From Stomoxys calcitrans (Eukaryota > Arthropoda > Insecta > Diptera > Muscidae): a DNA stretch of 64,000 bases. Position 1 is the stretch's first letter. Every line of letters starts with the position of its first letter. The position numbers and the translations under genes were made by a program. Below, one piece after another: positions 1-11,284 of the stretch. The stretch is from the NCBI RefSeq assembly GCF_963082655.1, contig NC_081555.1, positions 152,003,007 to 152,067,006 of the forward strand, written 5' to 3'. The notes beneath the pieces were generated by a model. The model ran no database searches. It was not told where the DNA came from and worked only from the letters and a program-made list of their open reading frames with translations.

Positions 1-400
1 GATCTCCCGATAAAGGGACTAAAGCCCTTCAATGCATTATTTTCTATCCAATTTCACTGAATTTTGAAACAGTGAGTAGTTTTAGGCTACCCATCATCCG
101 ACCCAAATATGGTAAAAAAGGACTGTATTTAGATATAGCTGTCATTTAGACCGATATGCCGGTTAAGGGTCTGAAGCTCATAAAAGCTTTATTTGTTACC
201 CAATTTTGTTGAAATTTGATATACAAAATTCAACAGGGACTTATATTTATAAGACCACTCAATGTCCGTGCCGAATATGGGTGCATAAGTTATCCAATTT
301 TCACCGCATTGTGACGAAAGGGGGTTTACCTATATACTCGAAGTGGTGGGTATCCAAAGTTCGGCCCGGTCGAACTTAATGCATTTTTACTTGTTTAAAT
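1..400 (+). mobile_element. DINE-1-like element, 3' part (enters from left edge)
   Basis: Two diverged copies of a module of about 150 bp (key words: GATATAGCTGTCAT, TAGACCGAT, CATAAAAGC, CCAATTTTGTTGAAATTT) are followed by the family 3' end at about 331-398. That end reads TGGTGGGTATCCAAAG, then the palindrome TTCGGCCCGGTCGAA, then ACTTGTTT. The same terminus recurs many times in the window. The other end of full copies reads TATACCC..., a fragment like ATAAAGTATATATATTCTTG, then CCATGTCCGTCCGTCTGTC. That layout (5' TATACCC, GTCCGTC microsatellite, central repeats, 3' hairpin, CTTGTTTT end) matches Drosophila DINE-1/INE-1, which are Helentron-associated non-autonomous elements. Positions 238-247 hold the pre-insertion site of the MITE at 10661. 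Confidence 0.7.
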
Positions 401-640
401 TAAGATGCTAAGTTTAAGATAAGAATTTTTTAAAAATAATGATTAATCAGTTATCTATGAAGTAAAATAGAAATCAATCAACGATCAAAATTTAAAACGG
501 ATGATTATGTCCGTTAGTAAATAGGAAATTTAATTTTAAGATAACATCATATATTAAAGTTTTGGTTCTTTAGCTCATTGCTAAAATTCTACGAATAAGG
601 AAAAATATTAAATATTGTGCCAACTTTTTTTTTAGTGCAA
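401..640. other. AT-rich spacer, nothing recognised
   Basis: No repeat family, RNA gene or coding potential recognised. Confidence 0.5.
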
Positions 641-1265
641 GAAAATCCTGTACGACTGGGGAGATTCGCAACATTGGGAATGAGGCCCTTAGGATCTCAG
701 CAGTTTATTAGGATGTGTAGTACGGCTTAAGGAATACAATATGATTATCAGGGCGACAAAACATGCCTCCTGGAAGCTTTATGTGAACGGGTCGATAGCG
801 TTAATGATGCCGCCAAAATGGAAAAGTTTTTCTCATAACCCATGTCCAAACCGAAACGTTATTAAACAACATAGGTGTAAGACCAAAGACAACGGAGGTC
901 ATGTTGAGGCCTTCGATGAAACCACATTTTCCACATCAAATGACGGCACACAAGGAGACATCGGAATTCGGGAATAATGAGGTTGATCAAGGGTTCATCA
1001 CGTATTGTTAATAAAACCATTTAGATCTTTCAACCATTTAAGTCACCAGGACCTGATGGAATATTTCCGGCGTTACTGCAGAGCGAAAGGTAGCTTGCCT
1101 CGCGTCCCATCTGGCCGCTATATACACATTCATTCTACTCAAAACCATGAAGCGTATAGTGGAACCATGATAAAGAGTAGGACGTCCACTGAATTTCTCA
1201 GATAAAAGCAGCATGCCTATGTAAAGGGGAGATGGGTGAAGACCACCCTGAACGTGGTTGTGCAC
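640..1265 (+). mobile_element. R1-clade-like LINE fragment (linker and start of RT)
   Basis: Broken plus-strand frames read as a non-LTR retrotransposon: the FKSPGPDGIFPALLQ block that opens the reverse transcriptase of many R1/Jockey-type elements (about 1030-1080), and further on QHAYVKGRWVKTTLN (about 1210-1255), which corresponds to the usual QxAYxxGRSTETAL block. Stops and frameshifts lie between them, so it is dead. No RT active site remains here. Confidence 0.65.
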
Positions 1266-1329
1266 AAAATAGAATAAGTAAAAATGTGCTACGTTCGACT
1301 GGACCTAATTTTATCATGGATTACACTTG

Positions 1330-2065
1330 TGAAGTTTTTTGCACCACCGATTTTGACTATACTTGGCATGTTGGAGGTCATAGTTGAAGTCAACGTGCGA
1401 AATTTTAAACATACCGGCATTTTAAACATATGCGAAATTTTAAACATATTAGCAGCCATTGTCAGCCATTTCAGTCAAATCGTGTAAGAATTGCGCACTC
1501 TAGAGGCTCAAGAAGTACATTTAGGAGATCGGTTTATATGGATGCTATATCAGGTTATGGTCCGATTCAAACCATACTTAGCCCGAATGTTTCAGGTCAT
1601 AGTGGAAGTCCTTGGCAAAATTCCAGCCAAATCGGATAAGAATTTGGCATTCTAGAGACCTAAGAAGTACATTCGGCAGATCGTTTTATATGGCAACTAT
1701 ATCATGCTATTCGCGGATTCAGACCATACTTGGAGCGAAAGTAGAAGGTCATAGTAGAAATCATTATGCAAAATTTCAGCCTAATCCAGTAAGAATTGCG
1801 CCCTTCAGAGACTAAAGAAGTCATATTGATGGATCGGTTTATATGACGGCTATATCCCCAACGACCTGGGTTAACCAGAAATATGTGTACAAAATTTCAG
1901 TAGATAGCTTTACCTGTTGGACCGCTATCTTGATTTTCACATACGGACTGACGGCAATGGCTAGATCGACTCTGAATGTCAGGACGCTTACGAATATTTA
2001 TACTTAATAAGGTACCAGATCAATATTGTTGCGGTGTTGCGATTTTAATAATGTGAGGAGTGTCA
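1330..2065 (-). mobile_element. DINE-1-like element, reverse orientation
   Basis: About three modules of the 'AAATTTCAGCCAAATCGG ... GAGATCGGTTTATATGG' type are followed by a decayed reverse complement of the 5' end (ACGGACTGACGGCAATGGCTAGATCGACT, written here in pieces: ACGGACTGACGG, ATGGCTAGATCGACT). A short 'GCGAAATTTTAAACAT' unit is repeated near 1397-1450. No coding content. Confidence 0.6.
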
Positions 2066-2690
2066 TAGTGAACAAATTCTAAGACCAATACCGTATGGGC
2101 CGGGTCCTAAGAAACTGGATAAATCATATTTTAAAATATGGTTCCCTGACATTAAGATAAGAGAGAAAGAGTTACAGCAAAAGTCATAGGGGGGATTTGT
2201 GTCGCTACTCCTACGGTTAACCGCCATAAATCCCGGCACGGGATGACTATGAGCACCACAAGGGTTGGAACTAAAGCTGACAAAATATCGATGACACTAT
2301 CGATATTTTAGTTATTTGCTGAATATCGACAGATCTTTTTCAACAAGACAATATATTGTAGACCTTAAACGAACATTGTTGTAGCAATTTTTGAGCTCTA
2401 TCCAGCAAATAAAATTTTGGAAATTGGACAACAAACGAAGATTTCGCAGCCCCAACAGTTTGTGAATATACTGAGGTTACCAATTTTAGGGACATGCCAA
2501 AAGGCACCCGGGCAACCTAGGGCCTTGAAATTTTGCTACCAATCTCGCTAGAACCTCAACTCTAACAAGTCCAATTTTCAAAGATAGATCTTAACCCGTT
2601 CTCACACGGCATATTTTTTACCAGTTTTTTTTTCGGTTCTCTCCCACTGTGGGTGGTAATACAGTGTGGTACCGCCCGGCCTCTCACTGA
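2066..2690. other. Unassigned stretch
   Basis: No gene or recognised mobile element. A short inverted sequence around ATCGATGACACTATCGATA (near 2287-2307) resembles one near 23230-23270 in the intron of the second P450, suggesting a shared unknown repeat. Confidence 0.35.
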
Positions 2691-2850
2691 GTCTCCATTC
2701 CATATAGCTGATTGTCCGCGACTGCGATTTCAGCTACCTATGGACATAGCCGTTTGCCCTGAGATAAGCTTCTTTTAATGACGATGAACACCATACAAAT
2801 CAGAACTCAGAGTTTCAACCTATGTGGTGCTCATAGTCATCCCGTGCGTA
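2690..2850. repeat. Interspersed repeat family X copy
   Basis: The words 'CTGATTGTCCGCGACTGC', 'AAGCTTCTTTTAATGAC' and 'TGTGGTGCTCATAGTCATCC' recur with variation at about 5725-5770, 56930-57120, 61675-61740, 62045-62205 and 62320-62500. The family is not recognised; it often lies next to SINE or LINE pieces. Confidence 0.5.
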
Positions 2851-2859
2851 GTTTGCAGT

Positions 2860-3335
2860 ATTGAAAGGAGATTAACGCCTTTTTGAGACTGGCATGATCC
2901 TAATCGTGTGGTTGCCAGGCAAGGGCAAAGAAAGGCGGAATGAAAGGGCAGACAATTTGGCCGTGATAGCCTGGAAACTACCATCAGTAAACTTGGCAAA
3001 TGGTTGCCAGGCAAGAGCAAAGTAAGGCGGAATGAAAGAGCAGACAATTTGGCCGCGATGGCCTGGGAACTACCATCAGTTAACTTGACAAATTCGAAGC
3101 CTTTTGGGGCGACGCAGTCCGAGTTAAGGGCGTATGCGGCGATCGGTTATGTTGCGCTGTTTAACGGTTTGTGGGACGACTAAAATCCTACGGGGAGATC
3201 CGAACTGTGACAAAACGAACCTATTACTGAATGGAAGTAAGAAGGAGATCAGTATAATTTTCGCTATCTTAACGGAATATATAGGACAACGGGCGCACTT
3301 ATACAGAACAGGGGCGGCAAGTGATAGCGTAGGAT
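2860..3335 (+). mobile_element. LINE RNase H fragment with internal tandem duplication
   Basis: A plus-strand frame gives WLPGKSKVRRNERADNLA (near 3003-3056), the WxPGHxxxxGNExAD motif of the RNase H domain in R1-type non-LTR elements, with the catalytic-region His replaced by Lys. A segment of about 80 bp (roughly 2921-3000 and 3001-3080) is tandemly duplicated, so the motif appears twice. Stops follow; dead fragment. Confidence 0.6.
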
Positions 3336-3354
3336 GACATAACCACCAACTGAA

Positions 3355-3425
3355 AAAATTTTCTGATGATCTCGCTAGGATTTAAACCCAGGCGTTTAGC
3401 ATCATAGGCGGGCATGCTAACCTAT
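3355..3425 (-). mobile_element. tRNA-derived SINE, head fragment
   Basis: The reverse complement reads AGGTTAGCATGCCCGCCTATGATGCTAAACGCCTGGG..., matching the heads of the copies at 19727, 55073 and 61733. The B-box area is degraded (GGTTTAAATCC against GGTTCGAATCC). Confidence 0.6.
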
Positions 3426-3426
3426 T

Positions 3427-4075
3427 AAAATTTTGGATATAACTGCCATATAAACAGTCCTTCGATTTGACTTCTTCAATATTGCACGGAGTATTGTTTT
3501 ACGACATGCAACATCCGTGGTATATATGGTCTAAATATTGGGTTGCCCAAAAAGTAATTGCGGATTTTTTAAAAGAAAGTAAATGCATTTTTAATAAAAC
3601 TTAGAATGAACTTTAATCAAATATACTTTTTTACACTTTTTTTTAAAGCAAGCTAAAAGTAACAGCTGATAACTGACAGAAGAAAGAATGCAATTACAAA
3701 GTCACAAGCTGTGAAAAAATTTGTCAACGCCGACTATATGAAAAATCCTCAATTACTTTTTGGGCAACCCAATAGTTTAATAACCTGATATATCTCTTAT
3801 ATAAACCGATCTCTCGATTTAAATTCCTGAGTTCCAATTGTTCTCCGATTTGGATAAACATTTGCACGTAGTGTTTTTTACGACAGCTCCCATATAAACC
3901 GTTCCCCAGATTAGCCTCTACCACCCAAAGAAAATTAAATTTTTATCTGGTTTGGCAGAAATTTGTAAAAAAAAAGTGCAAAAGCATGTTTGAAGAAGCA
4001 TACATGCAGAAGAATCCATGATGGTGGATTCCCAAGATTCGTCCCAGCCGAACTTAGCACGTTTTTGCGTGATTT
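3427..4075 (+). mobile_element. DINE-1-like element interrupted by a MITE
   Basis: Module sequence (ATATAACTGCCATATAAAC, CCGATCTCTCGATT) flanks the MITE at 3538-3772 on both sides. The 3' terminus follows at about 4020-4070 with TTCCCAAGATTCGTCCCAGCCGAACTTAGCACG, given here as key parts: CCCAAGATTCG, CAGCCGAACTTAGCACG. Confidence 0.6.
3538..3772 (+). mobile_element. Mariner-type MITE, copy 1
   Basis: A 235-bp element with inverted ends TTGGGTTGCCCAAAAAGTAA / TTACTTTTTGGGCAACCCAA, flanked by TA on both sides (3536-3537 and 3773-3774). No open frame. The ends resemble mariner terminal repeats; TA duplication is the hallmark of the IS630-Tc1-mariner group. The same element lies in the opposite orientation at 6851-7087. 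Confidence 0.8.
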
Positions 4076-5400
4076 GGAATTCGGAGCGCGCACCAATCCG
4101 ATCACAGGTCTCCTTCACAACCTAACCTATTCTACTCATTCCACACTTCTCAACGCGAAACGCATATTACCAACATTGCATTAAAAATCATTTTCCCAAA
4201 ATTACTAAACCTCTCTCTTCTTTCATATCTCCAAAGAGATTTTAAAAGCCTGCGATATATTCAATAACAACATGCGGAAGGTAAAAGTGTAGTTATTAAA
4301 GTAAATATCTTGTTGAATTAAGATTTCCACTCAAAGATTTCGCAAGGAAATCAAGTTTGAATGTTTTTAAATATGGCGGTACCTGCAAATTATCCTAATC
4401 GCAAATCACATCACATACTCAACATAATCTACTTCAGGCCAATAAATCTCTTAAGACTTTAATGTGTTAAAATGTCTTACTTTGCTAACAGTAACATGAA
4501 ATGAAAGAAAGTGGTACTTAACAACCCATATACTCTTAACATTCAACAAAATTTGTATATGCTTCCTCAATCGTAAGCAATAAGGAACTCATGTCATATA
4601 TATTCTACATATCGATTCTATTTAAATCCCAAAATTGCGGTTTATATACTTGAAAACGGCTTAAGGTGATTTCCTTATCCTCCCAGCTAACCATTTGACC
4701 TGCTTTAAAGTGTAATCTTGAAAATCTTTAAATCCTTTTTTCATAAATCCAAAATCGTTTGTTTGTCTCAAGTGCTACTTGAAATATGACAATGTACAAC
4801 ACTTAAAAATGCTTTGTGTCCTCAAGTGTTCTTAAGGGTCTAGATGAGGTAACAGTGTAGTTTTGCTATTCAGGCAACACTTTGGATTAGGCCTCTTAGC
4901 ATTTTCAAAATAAGCGGGTATTTTGAATGAAATTGTAACATGTCCCAAACATAGTACTTTGAATTGAGGTTTTATTGTGGTTAATCATCAGGAAGTAGTT
5001 CGTCCTTTTCTTATATTCTAAATCCAAACGAATTGCTACAGGACTTAGATCAAAAGTGTGAGAAAAAACCAAATTCAATGCATAGTACATAGTCTTACAT
5101 TGCGGTGAAGATTACCAATTTAGAGAAGATTATTTGAACTAGTTGGTGATCTTAATCTTTGTCTTTGTTATCCTATGCAAATTCCACCGTTAAAGTCTAC
5201 ATAAGTTTAAAGATTTTAAAATCATAATCCCAAATTTATAAAACAGAATTAAAACGTTCCGTACAGGCCGTTTGGTCTGCATTATTGCATATGATACTCC
5301 GCTATGACTTCCAACATCAAAGTATGGTTCAAATGGGATCATAACCTGATTTGACAGTCATATTAAACGATTTCCGGATTTGACTCTGGTCAAATTTCGT
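4076..5400. other. AT-rich intergenic sequence, nothing recognised
   Basis: No element signature, RNA gene or protein similarity seen. Frames here are short and look like chance. Confidence 0.5.
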
Positions 5401-5401
5401 T

Positions 5402-5646
5402 AACAAGTAAAAGCGCGCAAAGTTCGGCCAGGCCGAATCTTATATACCCTCCACCATGGTTCGCATTTGTCGAGTTCTTTTCCCGGTGTCTCTTTTTAGG
5501 CAAGCAAAGGAAAGGAAAGGATAAAAGAAAAGAATTGCTATGCTTTCGGAGCTATATCAAGTTATGGTTCGATTCGGAATGAATGTTGGAGACCATAGTG
5601 GAAATCATTGTGTAAAATTTCAGCTATATCTAATAAAAAATGCGCC
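5402..5646 (-). mobile_element. DINE-1-like element, 3' end (reverse)
   Basis: Starts AACAAGTAAAAGCGCGC followed by the hairpin AAGTTCGGCCAGGCCGAATCTT, quoted as its arms AAGTTCGGCC and GGCCGAATCTT, and TATATACCCTCCACCATGG. It is cut off by the LINE fragment that begins at about 5646. Confidence 0.65.
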
Positions 5647-6250
5647 CGTAGTCGTAGTCCTTCTGAAATCGTCTGATCAATTGAAGAGCAATCCTAGATC
5701 GCCCAGTAGCTCACAGCTAATCTACTCGTGACAGCGATGAACACCTCCAGCCTGTATGTTGCTCAGATTGAGGAGCAATCTAAGATCGTATGGGGCCGTC
5801 AGTCTCTGCGGATTTCTTGTCATATATGTCAATTTCAAAGATGCTTCTTATCGAAATGAGTTGTGATAGAAGAGCTTGCGGGGTTGATGCTAGCCATGCG
5901 GTTTGGAAGATTTTTGAGCTAGGTTGCCCTCAGGCGCCCATATGTACTTACTATATATAGAACCTTACGATGGACCCTCTGTTAGGAAGTCTGGCTGGGT
6001 TCTTTGAGATCAGTGCATATGCGGATGATCTGCTCATGATAGTTAAAGAAGTTTCTGGACTTGTGCAGGAAACTTGCGGTGAGCGGGTCATTGGGCATTG
6101 TGCGCGAATAGAGCGATAGTGTTAGTGTTGACGTCACGGAGGATAAACCCGTTACGATGTTGCTCAAGGGTATATCATCTTCCACACACGATATGGCCTG
6201 TCGTATAATAGCTGGAAGTGACTGCTAGAGAGCGATTCTGGGGGCACCAA
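5646..6250 (+). mobile_element. R1-clade-like LINE fragment, RT active site (plus)
   Basis: A plus frame contains DPLLGSLAGFFEISAYADDL (about 5971-6035): the intact AYADD box of a non-LTR reverse transcriptase. The surrounding frame is broken. The same element occurs on the minus strand at 12274-14165, where the box reads AYADE. The end AGCGATTCTGGGGGCACC (about 6231) also matches the reverse complement near 12285-12305. Confidence 0.7.
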
Positions 6251-6254
6251 GACG

Positions 6255-7155
6255 CACGCACAGATCGGTCCAGATTTGGATGTAGCTGCCATAAAGACCG
6301 ATCTCTCGGTTTAAGGTTTTGAGGCCATAAAAGGGGCATTTATTGCCCGATGTCGCTGAAATTTGAGACAGTGAGATTAGTTAGGCTCTTCGACGTCCTT
6401 CTTCAATTTGGCCCAGATTGGTGCAGATTGAAATATAGCTGCCATATAGACCGACACCTTGATTTAAGGTTTTGGGCCCATAAAAGGCTCATTTATTGTC
6501 CGATTTCGCCGAAATTTGTGACAGTGCTTTGTGTCACGCTCTTCGACATTTCTCTGCAAGTTAGCCCAAATCGGCTTGATTTGGATATAGCTGCCATATA
6601 GACCGATATCTAGATTAAAAATCTTGGCCCCATTAAGAGGCGCATTTCATATCCGATTTCACTGAAATTTGACACAGTGACTTATGTTAGGCTTTTCGAC
6701 ATGCGTGTCGTATATGGTTAAGATCGGTTTATTTTTAGATATAGCTACTGTACTTATTAATATTTGATCCAAATCGGAACATATTTCGATATAACTGCTA
6801 TGGGACATAAGATATTTTTCACCGGATTTTGATGACATGTGGTTTATGTATTGGGTTGCCCAAAAAGTAATTGCGGTTTTTTCATATAGTCGGCGTTGAC
6901 AAATTTTTTCACAGCTTGTGACTCTGTAATTGCATTCTTTCTTCTGTCAGTTATCAGATGTTAATTTTAGCTTGCTTTAGAAAAAAAGTGTAAAAAAAGT
7001 ATATTTGATTAAAGTTAATTCTAAGTTTTATTAAAAATGCATTTACTTTCTTTTAAAAAATCCGCAATTACTTTTTGGGCAACCCAATATATACCCGAGG
7101 TGATGGGTATCCAAAGTTCGGAACGGCCAAACTTAACGCCTTTTTACTTGTTTTT
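6255..7155 (+). mobile_element. DINE-1-like element interrupted by a MITE
   Basis: Four modules (GATATAGCTGCCATATAGAC spaced about 150 bp), then the MITE at 6851-7087 inside the terminal segment, then TATACCCGAGGTGATGGGTATCC and the terminal palindrome (7113-7135), ending CTTTTTACTTGTTT. Confidence 0.7.
6851..7087 (-). mobile_element. Mariner-type MITE, copy 2
   Basis: Ends TTGGGTTGCCCAAAAAGTAA / TTTTTGGGCAACCCAA with TA on each side (6849-6850, 7088-7089). It is the reverse-orientation sister of 3538-3772, nearly colinear along its 237 bp. It splits the GGTTTA...TATACCCGAGG stretch that is uninterrupted in other DINE copies. Confidence 0.8.
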
Positions 7156-7309
7156 ATGTAACTAAAGTGGATATCGCATTTGTTATATAATCATCACGAA
7201 AATTTGCACATATCACTTTTTTAGCCCAAAGACAAACGCCATCAATTTTGGCAAAAATTGTTTAAGATTTAGATATAGCTCCCACATATATAATTCGCCC
7301 TTTTGCGAC

Positions 7310-8685
7310 ACATCGAAATATCGATTTCCGACCCTAAAAAGTACATATATTTCGCATCATCGTAAAATTCTAAGACGTTTTAACGATGTCCGTGTGTCTG
7401 CACGTCCGTCTCTTGTTATCACTCCACAGCCTTCAAAAATTGTGATATTTAGCTGAAATTTGGCACAGACACCTCCTTTTAATGCAATTTCTTGAATGGG
7501 CCAAATCGGACCATATTTGGATACAGCTGCCATATAGACCGATCCCTCGATAAAGGGTCTAAAGCCCATAAAAGCTTTAGTTATTACCCGATTTCGCTGG
7601 AATTGTAAACATTGGGTTACTTTTAGCCTCCCGACATCTGACGTAAATATTGTTCAGATCGGACTATATTTAGATATAGCTGTCATATAGACCGATCTGC
7701 CAATAAAGGGCCTGAAGCCCATAAAATCTTTATATTTTAACCGATTTCGTTCAAATTTGAAACAGTGAGTTATTTTTAGCCTCCTGACACCCGACCTAAA
7801 TATGGTTCAGATCGGACTATATTTAGATATAGCTGCCATATAGACCGATCAGCCGATAAGGGGTCTGAAGCCCGTAAAAGCTCTATTTATCAACCGATTT
7901 CGCTGAAATATGAAATAGTGAGTTATTTTAAGCCTCGCGAAACCTGAGTTAAAAATGATTCAGATCGGACTATATTTAGATATAGCTACCATATAGACCG
8001 ATCTGCAGGTTTCGGATCTGAGCCCATAAAAGCTGCATTTATTGTCCGATTTGGATGAAATTTAAAGCAGTGCGTTATTTTAAACCTCCCGACGTCTGTG
8101 CAAAATATGTTTCAGATGGCATTATATCTAGTTATAGCTGTCATACAAACGGATATGCCGATTAAGGGTCTGACGCCCATAAAACCTTTAATTATTGTCC
8201 GATTTCACTGAAATGGAAATTTGAGAGTTGTTTTAAGCCTCCCACCATCTGACTGAGATATTGTAAAGATCGGACAATATTTAGATATAGCTGTCATATG
8301 GACCGATATGCCGATTAAGGGGCTAAGCCCAACAAAAACTGCATTTATTGCCCGATTTCTTTGAAATTTGTCATAGTGAGTTATTTTAAGCCTGCCGATA
8401 TCCGACCCAAATATCAAATAAAACTGTACAGATATAGCAGTCATATAGACCGAACTTCTAATTTCGGATCTTAATCCCATAGAAAGCAGAATTCTTGCGT
8501 GATTTCGCTGAAAAAGTTTCTGGGATCTGAATAAAATATGATTGAGTCAAATCCTTATTATTATATTAGATATTACTGTGGATATAGTAGTAGAGTTATA
8601 ATAAAATAAGATGATTTTCATATCCTTGGTAATGGGTATCCAAAGTTCGGCACGGCCGAACTTAACACATTTTTACCTGTTTCTT
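7310..8685 (+). mobile_element. DINE-1-like element, long copy
   Basis: 5' portion with CATCGAAATATCGATTTCCG and ATGTCCGTGTGTCTGC, then about six central modules of about 150-155 bp (ATATAGACCGAT recurring near 7536, 7692, 7845, 7995), then the 3' hairpin AAGTTCGGCACGGCCGAACTT (8643-8663) and TTTTTACCTGTTT. Confidence 0.75.
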
Positions 8686-9770
8686 TGTGTGATATAAAAA
8701 GCAAATTCATTTTCTCAAGCTAATCATAAGGATCAGATATTACCATTGAGAAATTAAAGTTCTTGTATGATGAATATTATATTTCTTTTTTCACATATGA
8801 AAATAGATATGGTCAACATTTCCATTTCTCATTTTACAGTTCAAATCTCACACATCCATGATCACCAGCAAATAGAAGTAAACTTACCCATATTCATTCA
8901 TAAATATCTACCTGCATAATAACATAAGAAAATTTGATATCTTCCACAGATGAAAGAGCAACACTCTCACTCTCATGTGGAACAGATTTCATATCCAAAA
9001 CACAATTGGAATTTAAAATCCCATAAAAAACGAACACTGAACAAGTTTTTATTTATACTCTCAGAAAATGTTTGCATTCAGTTTTTATATTTGGCAAATA
9101 ACCTTCAAACATCGTCATCGCCATCAACATCCCGTTGATGGTGATCATCTAAATCAGCTGTATCAAATTGCAAATAGAAATAAAAACTCTTAAACAATAC
9201 AATGGGATTCGTTTTCCTTTTCCTTTGGTTAGGCTTGATATTTGTTACCCTTTCGTTTCGCTAACGCTGTCATCGATGTTTCCTTTCTATCCTGTGTGGC
9301 ACAACCATTAAAAGGATCAACATAATGATGTGTAACTCAACCTGTTGTCTGGAAATTTTATACGCCTCAGTTTTCTAATCTTGTTTGAGGTGAAATTGAA
9401 ATGAAATGAAAGAAAAAGGGAATTTTTTATTGTGTCCAAAATGCGGAAGGAAATAGATATTATGTTGCTCATTTTGCTACATCCTTAAAAGGATTAAAAA
9501 CAATTATGCCAAAAGATCGCCAAACTTCAAAGGAGATAAAAGTGAAACCGAAAACGAAAGGGATTCGATTTGTTGTGCAATAATAGCTGCTGTATCCTTT
9601 TGGTTTCGAGATGCGCAAAAAGGATTTCTATAATAAAATGTTCTATTGCATATAGAATAAAACTTCAAATTCAGTGAGAGCTAAGACGCAAAGAGGAGCC
9701 CCAGTAGTATTTAGTTAAATGCATTTACTTGCAACGTCAAGAATAGGAGAAGGTAATCCTATGTTAAGTA
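8686..9770. other. Unique AT-rich sequence, nothing recognised
   Basis: No recognisable repeat, RNA gene or protein similarity. A 62-residue His/Ser-rich frame at 8950 has no supporting features. Confidence 0.5.
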
Positions 9771-9774
9771 TATA

Positions 9775-11282
9775 TAATTCTAAGACAATTTAACGATGTC
9801 CGTGTGTCTGTCCGTCCGTTTGTTGTAATCACTCTACAGGCTTCAAAAATTGAGAAATTGAGCTGAAATTTGGCACAGATACGACTTTTTAATTCACGCT
9901 GGTTAAGTTGTTGAACGGGCCAAATCGGACCATAGTTGGATATAGCTGCTATATAGACCGATTTGGCGGTAAAGGGTCTGAAGCCCAAAAAAGCTTATTT
10001 TTTATCCGATTTCGCTGAAATTTGAAACAGCAGGTAGTTTTAGGCCTCCCAATATTTGACCCGAATATGGTTCAGATCGGACTATATTTAGATATAGCTA
10101 CCATATAGACCGATCTGCCGATAAAGGGTCTGAAGCCCATAAAAGCTTTATTTACCCAATTTCGCTGAAATTTGAAACAGTGAGTTATTTTAACCTCTTG
10201 ACATCTGACCTAAATATGGTTCAGATCAGAATATATTTATATATAGCTGCCATATAGACCGATCTGCCGATAAAGGGTCTGAAGCCCATAAAAGCTTAAT
10301 TTTTTGAACCGATTTCGCTGAAGTTTAAAGCAGTGAGTAGTTTTAGGCCTACCAACATTTGGCCTAAATATGGTTCAGATCGGACTATATTTAGATATAG
10401 CTGCCCTATAGATCGATCTCCCGATAAAGGGTCTGAAGCCCATAAAAGCCCAATTTATTATCCGATTTCGCTGAAATTTGAAACAGTTGACAGTTTTAGG
10501 TCTCCCGACATCCGCCCCAAATATGGTTCAGATCGGACTTTATTTAGATATAGCTGCCATATAGACCGATCTCCTTATAAAGGGTCTGAAGCCCATAAAA
10601 GCTTTATTCATTACCCGATTTTGTTGAAATTTGAAAAACAAAATTCAACAGTGACTTATAAAGGGTGATTTTTTTGAGGTTAGGATTTTCATGCATTAGT
10701 ATTTGACAGATCACGTGGGATTTCAGACATGGTGTCAAAGAGAAAGATGCTCAGTATGCTTTGACATTTCATCATGAATAGACTTACTAACGAGCAACGC
10801 TTGTAAATCATTGAATTTTATTACCAAAATCAGTGTTCGGTTCGAAATGTGTTCATTCACCGTAACGTTGCGTCCAACAGCATCTTTGAAAAAATACGGT
10901 CCAATGATTCCACCGTGGGATCACGTGGGATTTCAGACATGGTGTCAAAGAGAAAGATGCTCAGTATGCTTTGACATTTCATCATGAATAGACTTACTAA
11001 CGAGCAACGCTTGCAAATCATTGAATTTTATTACCAAAATCAGTGTTCGGTTCGAAATGTGTTCATTCACCGTAAATACTGTCAAATACTAATGCATGAA
11101 AATCCTAACCTCAAAAAAATCACCCTTTATTTATAAGACCACTTAATGTCAGTGCCGAATTTGGGTGCATAAGTTATCCAATTTTCATCGGATTATGACG
11201 AAAGGGGGTTTACATATATACCCGAGGTGGTGGGTATCCAAAGTTCGGCCAGACCGATCTTAATGACTTTTTAATCGTTTTT
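9775..11282 (+). mobile_element. DINE-1-like element interrupted by a Tc1/mariner-type MITE
   Basis: 5' portion with GATGTCCGTGTGTCTGTCC, five modules of about 150 bp, then the MITE (10661-11127), and the terminal segment with GGTGGTGGGTATCCAAAG and a decayed hairpin. The uninterrupted terminal segment of the copy at 1-400 shows exactly what the MITE split. Confidence 0.75.
10661..11127 (+). mobile_element. Non-autonomous Tc1/mariner-type element with internal duplication
   Basis: A 467-bp element bounded by TA (10659-10660, 11128-11129) with inverted ends AAGGGTGATTTTTTTGAGGT... of about 50 bp. The interior keeps the start region of a transposase-bearing relative: ACTAACGAGCAACGCTTG, ATTGAATTTTATTACC, TTCGGTTCGAAATGTG. 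Its 157-bp internal block (10709-10865) is repeated at 10919-11075 with one or two differences. No intact frame. A decayed relative lies at 21484-22041. Confidence 0.8.
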
Positions 11283-11284
11283 AA

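Noticed and set aside
8950..9138. His/Ser-rich small protein
   Set aside because: 62 codons in AT-rich DNA, no repeat of composition beyond chance, no promoter or splice context.
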